Shown here one piece after another: positions 37,651 through 48,312 of a stretch of 64,000 nt of DNA. The DNA lies in assembly GCA_002205965.3 (NCBI GenBank), contig NADL03000683.1, positions 806,001 to 870,000 on the forward strand. Direction: 5' to 3'. The stretch comes from Kappaphycus alvarezii (taxonomy: Eukaryota; Rhodophyta; Florideophyceae; Gigartinales; Solieriaceae). How positions within the stretch are numbered: the stretch's first letter is position 1; every line of letters begins with the position of its first letter. The translations under genes and the position numbers were made by a program. The notes under the pieces are model-generated. The model saw only the letters and a list, made by a program, of their open reading frames with translations. It was not told where the DNA came from and did not search any database.

Positions 37651-40000
37651 TTTCTCTCTTTCAGCGTACCATTGCATAGTTTTAACTAAAAACTCCAGGA
37701 ATTTTTGAAAAATAATTTGTACTGCTATGAGTAAATTTGCCTGTACTTTTGACACTGGGATTGGGATTTGAAGTTTTGCTCACTTGCTTTTTGAGGCCAT
37801 TAGATGAAATTCTTGCAATAGTGTACAGTAATTTGGTATGGCTTTACGCAATTGTCACGTATAAAAGGTTCGGTGCAGGACCAACTATTTTGCTGACGAA
37901 GCTAACGGGTGCGTGGTTGGGCAGTTCAATACTTGAAAGATGCGAGTACCTGTGTCCCAGGGTATTCCGCAAGGTAGCTAACTGCTGATAAATTACACGG
38001 CGACGACGCGGATAATAAAGGAGACCGCTCTTTCCTCTGAATGGAGTTCGAACGACTCTCAGCTGCCAATGTTTCTTTCTTAGAACCTCTTTTCGGTGCT
38101 CTGTTTCGCCGATGGTAAAAGCCCCCGTGAATAACCAGAACGGCAAAAGGATTGTTTGTGAATTCTGCGCAGGTAACGATACAGTAGTATATTTCAAGCA
38201 GCAGATTACTGTGCTGTCGCCCGGCCTGATTGATTCCATAAGGCATTTTCAACAGCTTCGATGTGGTATTCCTCTTAATTTCCCATTAGCGTGGTGGTAT
38301 CACAAAGAGCTCTCTTATTATTGGTCCGCTCTGTAGCCATGCACTCTTAATGTCCGGGCAACCAATTTTGAGTTTTAATTCGGACGCCACTAACAACATA
38401 ATATTGATCTCCAAAAGATGCGCGTTTGATGAGTCGTTTCGTATGTGTCCACGCTCTCTGTACTTATTTCCATGTGGAAAGAGCCTTGTCTTGAGCCTCT
38501 CGGTACCTACCTCCTCCTAGTTCACCTTGTATACTACTTGCGAGGTTATTACGTTTTGTTCTGTAGGCATATTCGAATGATTCACTTCTTCGCACGCATC
38601 TTTCCAAGCTTCTTCCATTTTTTTGACAGCGCTCTCTCGACAGGCTTTTGAGGTGCGCATTCAAATTTCTTTCTATTTACCTGTTCGCTTCCGATTATTT
38701 CATATAGCTTCCCGGGCTTCACTTGCTCTTCCGTAGTCACTACTGTCCCAGGAGTGGCTTCTGTATTGCTTTTTATATCATCTATATCCCGTTCCCGGTC
38801 ATCAACTCATTCGGCGGACATAAAGGACTGAATTATCACGATAATTCTTGTCTTAGTCAGTACCGAGCTCTCCTTACTGCTCTGCATACAGTGCATCTTC
38901 CAAAATTACTGTTTGAAGTTCTCCAGCAAAACCATCTTTTCAAATAAGTCTTATGTGCACGTAAGAAACTGATTTCAGTGGGCCTTCATCGTACCTCCTG
39001 CATTTCACTAGTACTGGAGTGGTCTCTACTACCTTTGCCTTTAGCCACCATTAATTTTATTTTTTGAAAGTTATCGTAATATATCCAAAAGTGATCTCCA
39101 TTATTATCTTTGTTCGGGGCAACCAGGTGGTGTTTTCTAGGCCTCATGATGCGCTGTAATGTTCGTTTTGGGTTTTTTTACATGTGCATCCAAAAGCTCT
39201 TCGCTCTAGCAATACTGGATCTTACGCCGAGAAAGGACGGCGTGTAGCCCCTCGCGAGCTGAAATGTAGTCAGTATGGAGTTGCTACAGAACATGTTTCA
39301 AAGAAATGAGGCACGAAAATAAGAATTTTGGGTGATTTCTTTGTGACTTCTTCTGATATGGGCTCGAGTATCTGCTTTAGGTGCCCATTGTTCCATTTCA
39401 TACAGCATTTTTTTGACAAGTACCGAGGCGGCCTTGCATTAAGCGAAACTCCATGTGTTAGTAAAAACTTGAGAGCACTGGTGTGGGACGTTGAAGCCCT
39501 TGAAGCGCCTTAGATGCAGGGCGAGAGGTAAGTAAGCCGCGGTAAATGGCTCTAGAACATATGTCAATGCGCACGCGATAGGAGGGCCCAAAATGAGCTA
39601 GGATAGAAGGTTAGAAGTGGTAGCTCTGGTACAGAGCAAAGGGTAAAGGGACCTTTGCAGTAGTGCTCGGTAGCAGTTTCTCGTTCAGGCTTTCGACACG
39701 CCGTCACTAGTGTATATAGGTGCATTGTCCTCATATAAGGACCATTTTAAGAGCATTTTTTAAAATAAAAAACTTTGTTAGCCGCTTCTTCCGGCCATTG
39801 GTGTTTATTAATGCATAGGGATGCTTGATGAAAACAAACTTTTCGAGAGTTGCGACTCCAGTCAGCGCAGGAAAAACTTCCCTTTAGGCAGCAACCCTCT
39901 ATTTTTCCTTATTCTGCGCAAAAATGGATCCATAAACCGTTGCTGGAAATCTAATTCATTGTCGTGCTTCCCTTTTTAGGTCAGCGGTAGAATGTAAGCG
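37650..40000. other. Stretch with no assigned feature
   Basis: Several overlapping frames of 70-130 codons occur on both strands (for example 37844-38239 on the minus strand, 131 codons, and 38112-38336 on the plus strand). None shows a domain I recognise. Base composition is more balanced than in the desert to the left, which fits old transposon DNA. No terminal repeats were seen. Confidence 0.45.
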
Positions 40001-40001
40001 C

Positions 40002-41948
40002 TTGTATGGCTCGGCTTGGAAGACGAAATTGGTCAGTGGAACTCTCACTTCAGTGCATATTTACATTGTAAGTGGGCGAAAGAGGAATTCAGTGGAAGCA
40101 AGGTGGAAGATAGGCGACCGTGTCATGACCTCCACGCTGAAGATTTTCAACATCAAAGCGAGAATACCTCTAACAGACGTTTTGGCGGAGGTTGAACCGC
40201 CTCAGGTGCCGAATGAACTCGATAATAAAGATTTGGATGCTTCACTATCGTCCCCGACCGCTTCAGATATGAATTCAGACGATTCAACGGTGCATCAATC
40301 AGATGCAACTGTAAATGCTCACGAGCGATTGTGGACCAATCGGGACGTGTTTACACCTATTCATGAAAATGTTTACGAAAATATCTGCAAGATAATTGGC
40401 TGCTTCTTGTATAACTCTTACTTATCGTCATGCTCATCCAGATTTATCGCCACTTGAATGCTTTATGAGCACCATTCCGCTCCGTCACCTCAATGTCATA
40501 CGTGACCTTACAAACGAGAGATTGGATACCATTGGAATTCAGCCTGTTTCGTCGGGGTAGATGTTGAAGTTCTTTGGATTTCTCATTCTGATGAAAAGGT
40601 ATATATTTTCAAGCCGCTGTGACCTCTCGAATGAGAACGGATCGAAGTATATTTTAGGACCAAGCTTTGGAAAGATCATTTCACCCAGGAGATCTGAGCA
40701 GTTTCTCGGAATTAGTTGCTTCATTCACTCCTGGTCAGTGGATTTTTGAAGGATATCAATGACCGCCAAAGCCAATATGTTACGCCATCTTCTAATATCT
40801 GCGTAGGCGAAAGTATCAGCAGCTGGTACGGTCTTGGCGGGAACTGTATCAAGAAAGGACTTCCGCATTATTTTGTCTATGACAGAAGGCCCGAAAATGG
40901 CTGCTAATTGAAGCCTTCGGCGTGTGGTAAGTCTGTAATAATGTTGAAAATGGAGCTTATCTTGGGAAAAGCGGGTGGCCTTCGGCGTGACTTCGCGAAG
41001 AATTCCGTCGCACTGCCGCTCTTACGTTTCGCCTTGTTCAACCGGGGATGAAGAAAGATCGCGTCGTATGCGGGGACTCATATTTTGCATCGATGTCAAC
41101 CGCAGAGGCCTTGGTGAGATATGGAACGAGATTTGTTGGTGCGGTCAAAAATGAAGTCAGGGAATTTACGATGAAATATTTATCCTCACAGGAGCTCACG
41201 GGGAGTGGAGATCATATCTAGATGATCTCTAAGAATTTGAAGACCAAAAATATTTTAATAGTTGTTTTGTGGATGTAAAGAGAATGAAGATATTTCATAA
41301 GCAGTTGCTATACAACCAATCAAGGGACCCCAATTTGCAGGGAAAGATGGAGAACTGTGGAGGGTGAAACGAAGAAAGTGGAATTCGAGATTTCTGTTCC
41401 AGGTGTTGTGGAGAGGTACTATGACGCGTGTTCTAAAATTGATTGTCACAACACATGCAGGAAAGATAAGCTTGGAATTGAGAAGAAATTGGAAGTGAAA
41501 GATTGGTCGCTCAGTGTCAATTACTCTCTCTTGTCGATTATAATAGTCGATTCATGGCTACTTTACAAGCATTCTTTTGGACCAAGACTCTCGCTTCCAC
41601 AGTCTAATTTTTATGAGATTCTTGCCAAGGAACTCATTGAAAACAAGTTTGATTCTATATCTCGTCGCCCATCTAATTGCGTAGGAGATGAGGAGGATGA
41701 CACGTCATTGGATCCATTTACAGTTTTTGGAACCCATCTCGCAGTGAAAAACAAGGAGATGAAGTTAGGTAAATAGAGAGTACACTAAAGAATCTTACCA
41801 GGGTCGCTGTTAGGTCTGTAAGGTGAGTAAGTCGAAATTTATTTGCTCTACTTTCCGTGAAAATGTGCTTGATGATACTTGTATCTGTCACGAGAGCACA
41901 AAAAGTTGTTTCTATATGGGTCAGTTGCGCGCGAAGCACCATATGGAC
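40002..41948 (+). pseudogene. piggyBac-type transposase remnant 2, nearly full length
   Basis: The N-terminal frame 40002-40457 has a GDRV strand, a VLAEVEPP segment, an acidic Ser/Asp-rich stretch and FTPIHE, in the order usual for these transposases. VGESISSWYGLGG, LPHYFVYDRRPENGC and MLKMELILGKA (about 40800-40970) match the first catalytic region (the expected DES reads GES). CGDSYFASMSTAEAL (about 41069-41110) carries the second Asp. Then come VKNEVREF, GSGDH and WRTVEGETKKVEFE. ORF 41357-41776 has VERYYDACSKIDCHN and VDSWLLYKH. A Cys-rich tail follows at 41798-41945 in another frame, with C/H spacing of the piggyBac zinc finger and one Val codon changed to TAG. Stops and frameshifts make it inactive. 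Confidence 0.82.
41357..41776 (+). pseudogene. Best-preserved segment of piggyBac remnant 2
   Basis: Open frame of 139 codons from GTG, continuous with the transposase frame upstream. That upstream part (about 41090-41356) contains one TAG, one TAA and one TGA. Residues about 13-35 carry PGVVERYYDACSKIDCHN, the third acidic region of the catalytic core. The KDWSLSVNYSLLSI helix and VDSWLLYKH follow. The end, FGTHLAVKNKEM, leads into the Cys-rich tail after a frameshift near 41760. The equivalent segment of remnant 1 aligns with it residue by residue, so both belong to related families. Confidence 0.8.
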
Positions 41949-42299
41949 CTTAATAAAGATTCAAAGGTGAAGCCAATTAGTGTTACTTTCTGAAGTAAAA
42001 GTGAAAAATGCTTTGAGCTCCTTTTCTATTGCTTCCTACTGGTTTCACTTGTTTTATATAACTTGAGAAGTAAGCTGATGTCTATGGCATACTGAATTAT
42101 CCCTTTAGGAGATGTCACCGTATTCTGTCTCATGTCCAAGTGGATGCCTAATGGCGCACTGAGACAGCAGCTTTTTCACAACCAATCGAGTTCCCAACAG
42201 AGTTTTCGAGCATCTCATAGAGACCCAGCGAGAACTGAACCCACAAACTCTGGGTCATCAAACTACAATTCGCACCATAGGCCACCGTCCCAGTGACGG

Positions 42300-42930
42300 A
42301 TAGGAGAAGTTGCTATGGAGTATTTCAAGTCGGATGCGATTGCATCTTATTGAGAAGGCACTCAAGACCCGCGGCGCGTTGCTCGCGCCGCGGGTCTGGA
42401 CTGCCAATAAGAGCTCCCAGTTCTTGTCACGGGAACGAATATTCGCCCTGTGGACATTCCCATTCAACCCCCGCCCCTGCCCACTGGCCAGCAAGTCCGC
42501 CCCATAGCCTGTGACCTATTTTGTCTCGCCTTCCAAGCAAGGCGTGCGCACAAGGGCCAAGCAAATGGCCAGCGGCGCCGCCGATATCGCCCACCGAGAA
42601 GAAGTCAAAGACTTGGAGCGAAAACTGGTAAAACGCATCCCGTCCCCTTCGCACAACACCTTGCAGGAACCAAACTTCAAGTTTCAGCCCCTGCCTTTCG
42701 GTTCCCTCGGTGCCCCATCCCCCGCCTCCATTCTTTTCCCAGAATACTTCATCCCGCGCATCGCAGAGAAGTTTAACACAACCACAGGAGTAATCTGCAG
42801 ACGTGTTTATCAGCACATAAGTTGCACAGTGTGGTCTTCTGTTGCAATGGCGATTCTATCGCGATCTCCACTGCATGTGCCTGACGTGGAGTATCTGGTC
42901 AGTTCTTAGCCATATAGTCAGACCTGCGGT
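42300..42930 (+). pseudogene. Non-LTR family B C-terminal fragment, copy 1 (+)
   Basis: This matches the C-terminus encoded on the minus strand at 58037-58850. RVARAAGLD (about 42372), then GTNIRPVDIPIQ and VRPIACD (about 42430-42515) align with the RPADI...RPIACE nuclease-like motif of the long copy. After a frameshift the ORF 42511-42909 (132 codons) goes on with VSPSKQG, KDLERKL, FGSLGAPSP and YQHISCTVWSSVAMAILSR to the natural C-terminus. The 3' flank (42908-42975) also aligns with the long copy's 3' flank, which supports common descent through the untranslated region. The 5' part is absent, consistent with truncated target-primed insertion. Confidence 0.75.
42366..42396. repeat. Perfect GC-rich hairpin in family B fragment
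   Basis: Arms of 13 bp (gacccgcggcgcg and its complement) surround the five-base loop ttgct. The long family B copy has only one arm-like sequence at the matching place (near 58560), so the second arm seems specific to this copy. It lies in the segment encoding ARAAGLD. Confidence 0.85.
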
Positions 42931-43221
42931 GTACACGATTTATACTCAATGAAGTAAAGTTTCTTCAGAAGGGTAGAAACTGCGGGGGAGATGTCTACTG
43001 TAATTACTACTTTACAGAGTAACCTTTTTACTACAAAAAATTGGACCGAAAAAACATTTTTGACTACCACAGTACGATACTGCAAAAGAAAGTATCCTCA
43101 TATTGGGAAAAAGTGTGCCTCATACATGTATAAGGACAACACTATTACGGATAGACACTAGTAACAGGCTTTACAGCAAGTACAGTAGCAGAAGAAGAGG
43201 ACTTTACGAAGCAAGAGAGGG

Positions 43222-43684
43222 GTGCTAGCGGCCCTCAAAAGGGGAAAAATCTATCCGAGCCAGGAGCGATTGAGTTGTCGTCGGTTGATCGCGACAGAAG
43301 TTCGTTGTTGTATGAGCGAGCTTATTTTCGCCAACAAGCGATCGCGCTCGAAGGCAGGGCTACTGCCTTTCCGTAGAGCGATGTACTCAGCAATTCTTGA
43401 CAGACCTCGTCCGGCACCGGGACCGGCAGACCTGTATATATCGAAAGCCATCGGGTGGAAGTCGATTTGTAGTTCGGCGCAAAGGTGGCCATAGCGCAGC
43501 GCCCCATTGCATGTGACATCAAGGTCGTCTCGCCGTTCAAGGCCGCAGTATGCACCTAGGCAACAGGATGTCGGTGGCGTTGCAAAAACGGCGGCCCGCG
43601 ACAAAGTTACAACACTGGAACAAAACCTCGTCCGACTCCTCCCCGCTCCCTCGACTCACTCATCTTCTGCGCCAATCACATGAT
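43222..43684 (+). pseudogene. Non-LTR family B C-terminal fragment, copy 2 (+)
   Basis: RPIACDIKVVSPFKAAV (about 43500-43550) matches the long family B copy almost exactly (RPIACEITVVSPFKAAV). After a TAG and a frameshift, KVTTLEQNLVRLLPAPSTHSSSAP (43598-43680) matches its next segment. The match stops at 43684, before the FRPLAFDSLGAPSP block, so this copy is truncated at its 3' side as well. The part from 43222 to 43490 is included by position and composition only. The fragment abuts the gag region of copia element 2. Confidence 0.65.
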
Positions 43685-43689
43685 AAAAA

Positions 43690-44903
43690 AACCTAAAAAA
43701 CCTTAAAACCCCTAAAAACACTGAAACCCCTAAAACACCTACAAAACCCCTAAAACCCCTAACCGAATCTAAGAAAAATTCCTGGACATATTTTTTCTGT
43801 TCCGCGCGCGTCCGAAAAGCCAAAGGTGACCAACTCTTCCAAGTCGAAGAGCTAGTAAATTTCCTTTGCCGCTACAGGCAACGATCTACTATAACGCTTA
43901 CGTGAGGATGTCACAACAAACAATCTCAGGAAACTACGCGACTAGCTTGACTCTCAAGGTGTACCATGCGGCAAATGGACGGGTGAATCGATCCAAATGC
44001 AGTTAGTATCTTTGACCAGTAACATACCATCCAATGCAACCAGTAACCCTGCATCTGCATCACAATCATTGCTGACCGAAGTGACGAGCAACCCAACATA
44101 CACAGCTAAGAGGGTACTTCTTTAACTGCATCGTACATAGAACGATCAATACAGTGGACCATATGAGGGTCCAATTATTTCAGCAGTCAAGCGTAAGTTC
44201 TTGCAGGACTGTGAAGCCGTCGAAGTACCCGAAGCCCAACATCTGTAAGTACCATATGTAATATTCAGAGCACAAGCATTACTATTCTACACTGACTACG
44301 TTCCGCCTGCAGTAACTTCAGTTGGTGATGCCTTTGCACGAATGAATGCTCAATTTATGAAACCAACACACCGAAACACACACACTACTGAGTGGAACAC
44401 ACTTGGCCTTCAGGACATTAAGCAAAAACACCCAACTAAGTCAAAATCGCAGCAACTCAATCTATTGTTCCAGCGTGCTCGTAAATTACAAACTCTACTC
44501 GATGATGCTTACAACTCTCCATTACTACTGCGAGATTTATTTATTAATGTTGTGAAGTCTCAATCATTCTATGCACCATTTGCAGCAGTGGCCACCCGTA
44601 ATGACCCAAACACTCTACACAAACGACTACACAGAGGCATCGGGCAAATGAAAACTACATCGGGCTCCACTGAAATATTAACAGAGACCAAAGTGTATCT
44701 TTTTAGAAGATGAAGACTAAGAATCAATGACCCCAATCGAGCTAAAAGACAGCCATCAAGGTACAAAGTGCTTCAAGCGACGCATCATGCGTGGCTTATT
44801 TTCTTTCTCAACAAAAGACTATCGCAACACGAAAAACATTCTCACGCGACACCAAAGCTTTCAACGGACTAACCGCATCCCGAAAGACGCATACAATGAA
44901 TGG
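43690..44903 (+). pseudogene. Copia gag remnant (element 2)
   Basis: The start is a Lys/Thr/Pro-rich stretch encoded by a degenerate 9-bp repeat (43690-43762), followed in the same frame by WTYFFCSARVRKAKGDQ. GVPCGKWTGES comes later, near 43960. The main gag helices are in ORF 44342-44713 and in the same frame upstream (ALLFYTDYVPPAVTSVGDAF). TEWNTLGLQDI, then LQTLLDDAYNSPLLLRDLF match the L-x-x-x-Y-x-x-D-x-x-L-R-D-x-L pattern of copia gag. A segment starting KCF at 44766 sits where the CCHC zinc knuckle is expected but lacks most ligands. A TAA interrupts the frame near 44245. Confidence 0.65.
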
Positions 44904-45324
44904 TGACGTTTGGTAGGACCAAAAAATGTAAAGATTCTAGTGGCAACGTTATGCTATACAGTTATTGCAACTCGTGGTTCTATCTTTACCGAGGCTATCC
45001 TGAACGTTCACATGGACAATCAAACTACAACGAAAATGAAGATGAGGGTGAAACACACGCTCAACTGAAAACCAATACACAAACATCTAACCTGGAGTTC
45101 GATCGCTCTGTTGACGAATACAATTTTACGCAAACCTCCAAGGACATGAACAAAATGAAGAAAACCTTGACAATCGTAAACATATGTACCTTAACCTTGA
45201 GTGCAGGACTGATTAGGAAATCAATAACTCCCAGCACGAATACTATTACCACAGCTTAATATCTTTACCTTCAGTCATCTCCTGCGTGAGAAGTAAGTAT
45301 CCACACTTCGAACCGGACCCAAAC

Positions 45325-45600
45325 GTTATCTTCAAAGGATTCTGTCTTGATGAGGGAGCACGTCGATCTGTAACAGGTTTAAAGCATTAGCTCGCATATC
45401 TCCGAAACTATCACCTTCCACAAAGGTTCCTCAAGATATATTTACTACACAGTTCAATCAAGTTTGGAGGAAAAAGTAAGAAAAAAGTCAAAGTGCAAAC
45501 CATCGGTGGTGTTCATATCTTAACCACTTTGATTAGTCATCAATACTTAACCAAAATGATGTACCTATGCTTCTCGGTCTCCCAACCCAGGCAACGCCCC
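45325..45600 (+). pseudogene. Copia protease remnant (element 2)
   Basis: FKGFCLDEGARRSVTGLKH (from 45331) matches the F-x-G-(I/V)-x-x-D-T-G-A-x-x-S start of copia proteases. The catalytic D-T-G reads D-E-G (45349-45357). A FGG flap-like segment follows. DVPMLLGL (45558-45581) in another frame matches the conserved end of the fold. A TAG and at least one frameshift lie between. The Thr to Glu change at the active site alone suggests inactivity. Confidence 0.72.
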
Positions 45601-45989
45601 GCTCCATAGCTGAAAACACCGTGTGCTCAACCAAAATCCAACGGGAAAAGGACAGTGATGTTACGCTGTCACCTAAGGATTCGAATGTGACGAAAACGAA
45701 CCGCTACGGTGCGTAGAGTGCAACAGGTCCATTAATTTCATATTATATTATGCAGAAATCGTTGTAACAAGTCTTGGGCGGACCAAACGGCACACAGCAG
45801 TAGTGAAAGTACTTATGAGAGAGCCGTTCAAGGGAGCAGGAGTTGGTGTTTAATACAAGGTCAAGTATCTACTTCCTGGACTCAATACGAGTCCCGTGAA
45901 TATTATGGTTCGCCCTCGGTCTGACGCAATTAACGAACACTGAAAAAAGCAAAACTGTTTTCATAAGTATTGGAAAAATATTTATTTTG

Positions 45990-46160
45990 TTTTCCATAAT
46001 TTTCTCGTTGGACGTTTGGTTGAGCACAAAGGGTTGTGCGGTGAGAAAGATTCCTGCTTTTGTTTCCAGATATGCTTGACGGCGGAACCTTCGTCGAATA
46101 TCTGCTCCTGAATGCGATGCGGGGTTGGGCAACATCGTCCATTCGTCTTCCTCCCAAGAG
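45990..46160 (-). pseudogene. Non-LTR family B short fragment (-)
   Basis: Within the minus-strand frame 45869-46183 the segment NPASHSGADIRRRFRRQ, then FLTAQP, aligns with NPTAHSDADVRHRIRGLEF and FLLAQP of the long family B copy (about 58800-58895). The match covers some 40 residues and then fades. It lies where copia element 2 breaks off and in opposite orientation, so it may have been inserted there, or the two were joined by rearrangement. Confidence 0.5.
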
Positions 46161-46321
46161 AACTTTGCTGCCGAGTAGCACAAAGCTCGAAATAATATGT
46201 TGTGTGTGGTATCAGGCTTGGCAGCGAGGCTGGCTGTTTTCGGTGTTTCCAGAAGACCAATATATACATTAAAGAGGGACGTAGGGGGCTGTTGGACGAA
46301 CTCCAGAAGGGGGAAAGTTTT

Positions 46322-46520
46322 GGGTGTTTTTACTGTTGGAAGATATATTTGATCTATCCTAAAGTTTTACAGATAACCTTAATTGACTCTCGAAGGTGTG
46401 TTTTCGTTTCGGCGTATCCGTGTGCATGCTGTTCAGTCTCACCAGTCTTATATGAGTCGATTGTGGTTGTCTGGAAAACCATGGGATACATCGGATATAT
46501 CTTCCAAGAGTAAAACACCT
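46322..46520. mobile_element. MITE-like inverted repeat
   Basis: The left arm (46322-46389, beginning gggtgttttt and containing tggaagatatat) is an imperfect inverted copy of the right arm (about 46453-46520, ending taaaacacct). Arms of about 68 bp with roughly 80% identity surround a spacer of some 60 bp. Length (about 200 bp), long terminal inverted repeats and lack of coding capacity fit a miniature inverted-repeat element. I cannot tie its termini to any transposase here, and the target duplication is not clear. Confidence 0.65.
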
Positions 46521-46959
46521 TAACCTTTTCCCGTCTTATCAATGCTTTGCAGCTGCTCAAAAGTAATTATGCTCGCAAAATATGCTGCCAAATTGAGCTT
46601 CGTCACAGGTTTGAAGCCGTGGTCGCTGTAACAAGGGGTAAGGATAACTGCTGATGAACTCCACCAGTCATCGCCACTTTGTTTGAGCGTGTATGGAATT
46701 CAGGGGGGAATGATAGGGTAGTTTACTTCATTGTTTGACACTTCCAGCGGGTATAGAATTCCAATTCATCTTCGTCAAATTTCAGTGAAATGGAGGTGGT
46801 CACGCTCGCCTGAGTGAACATCACCACGTGTTGAAGCTTACAAGCCGAGTCACATATTCAGTAAAGGTGGAACCAAATGCCAGCGTCCCGGAAACCATCG
46901 ATCAGCGAAAAACTGTGCCTACAGGGTCTAATTTTCTCGTTGAGAAAGTCCTCCATAAA

Positions 46960-47000
46960 TTGGGGTGACCCAATTTGGGATGACCCAATTGGGGACCCAA
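46960..47000. repeat. Cluster of small inverted repeats
   Basis: Three consecutive imperfect units, ttggggtgacccaa, tttgggatgacccaa and ttggggacccaa, each form a short dyad (TTGGG / CCCAA). They resemble a tandem duplication of one palindrome. Confidence 0.75.
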
Positions 47001-47099
47001 GGAAGACGATGCCTTCATTGGAATATTTTTTAATTGGGAAGCGTTATAATTGTGATGATGTCCAGATGCCAGGTTGACGTATGTACGGGATTCAGAGTA

Positions 47100-47830
47100 A
47101 TGCGCCGAACTAGTCGACCATCGAAGTTACTGAGGTATAAATCGATCATAAAATTCTGTCACTTGAGAAATCGTGTAGCTGTGCTTTTGGATCAGCCGAG
47201 TCTTCACTGCTCCCTTCGAGCATCAGTTGCGGGTCACAGAAACTGTCGCCTATCTTTCGATAACTCTTTTTATTGCCTCGGAAAGCCATCCCACTGAGTC
47301 GAAAGCAAGCGGAATAATGTTCCAGTCTAGCTTCCGTGGTCTTGGCAGTGCGTCGTGTGATTTCTATTTGGTTCTTTAATATTTGAAAGATGCAGGTCGG
47401 TTATCTCCCGTTGTATGCTAAAAATGTTCAGGATAGTGGGTAATTTCACTCGTGCACCTAAGGGGCTCGCTCAAAGCCCATCAGAAGGCATGACGCATTG
47501 GACATCACTGCTGCTACTGCATTCTTCTGGATTAAAACCGCTCGAAACATCCCGTATGTCTCCATTGCCCTGAAATCCACGTTCTTTGTTTCGTCGGTTA
47601 GCAATGCGTAGGCGTCTGGGTTGCAGCCCCGAGGGTAGATATAGGGATGCGCATGAGTCTGCTTCGCGGGAGGTCGCGATGAAATATTCATATATTCCAT
47701 ACTTTGCAGCCTTTGCCGCAGTGAGAGATGTGTAGAACACAGTAATGGCCAAATATATAACCATGTCCCTCTTTTTCCGGTTATCCATGGCGTTGGCAAC
47801 CACTCGCGCCTTGCGTGCTCTTGGAAACAT
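47100..47830 (-). other. Possible retroelement coding remnant (-)
   Basis: Two overlapping minus-strand frames of 113 and 119 codons (47458-47830) hold no motif I recognise. Further along the same strand (about 47260-47350) a stretch reads LDWNIIPLAFDSVG, which recalls the P-x-x-x-(D/E)-x-x-G strand near the C-terminus of non-LTR-type retroelement proteins. This is weak and based on one motif. It could be chance. Confidence 0.25.
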
Positions 47831-48069
47831 GTAGCTAAGTTATAATGGCAGCTATACTGTAATATAGTGTGCCACGTAGAGGGGAAGCGTGATTTTTACG
47901 TCATTGGACCGTGGGTGGACGGGAACGTCCGCAGGTCGAGCATTCAGTCCTGGAATTAGGTATTTCGCCTCTTCTCGGACGCCATCGCCTGCTGCTCTGC
48001 ATAGCTATTCAACCTTCATTTCTTGCCGAATGACCTCTGATAGAGTTAAAGTGGCGCTGACGGAAAAGA

Positions 48070-48312
48070 AAACCACTAACTACCCGAGGTGAGAGTCGTT
48101 TCGAGCTACTAGAGTGCTACGGTACACAATAGCGGGCAATAGAGAGGAGTGGGCGTGAAAAATGAGTGACTGCTCTAGTAACCAACTCTAAAGGCGTAGG
48201 CTCTACTACCAATGCTCTGCGACTGGCGTCAAAAAATTTTTTAGGTCTTAAGTTGACTCTCAACTTCCTGACTAATTGGGACTGGACCTGAAGTTGTCTG
48301 CCAACTTCCTTC
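48070..48312 (+). repeat. Dispersed repeat with paired hairpins, copy 1
   Basis: This aligns in the same orientation with 55228-55470, with clear but incomplete identity over about 240 bp. The best-conserved part is at the right end. It includes two small dyads about 41 bp apart, aagttg...caactt, at 48250-48266 and 48291-48307. A TATATAT run lies about 90 bp further right; the other copy has ttatatagac at a shorter distance. It could be a solo LTR fragment, a SINE or a MITE. The class is undecided. Confidence 0.7.

Larger units (their letters stand above)
43690..45850 (+). mobile_element. Decayed Ty1/copia-type element 2 (gag and protease part)
   Basis: A gag reading path, a degenerate knuckle and a protease follow each other on the plus strand. 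I find no integrase, RT or RNase H after 45850. The element is therefore truncated in the protease region, where a family B fragment begins on the opposite strand (45990). No LTR was recognised. It is not a duplicate of element 1 but carries the complementary half of a copia genome. Confidence 0.75.

Noticed and set aside
40002..40457. Independent host gene
   Set aside because: Order and motifs (GDRV strand, VEPP, acidic linker, FTPIHE), together with its position just upstream of the piggyBac core, fit the transposase N-terminus better.
43685..43762. Telomere-like tract, degenerate (AACCCCTAA)n
   Set aside because: It resembles an interstitial telomeric repeat, but the same bases form an open frame of Lys/Thr/Pro repeats that runs straight into a copia gag-like segment. 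A coding low-complexity N-terminus explains it better. The unit is also irregular.
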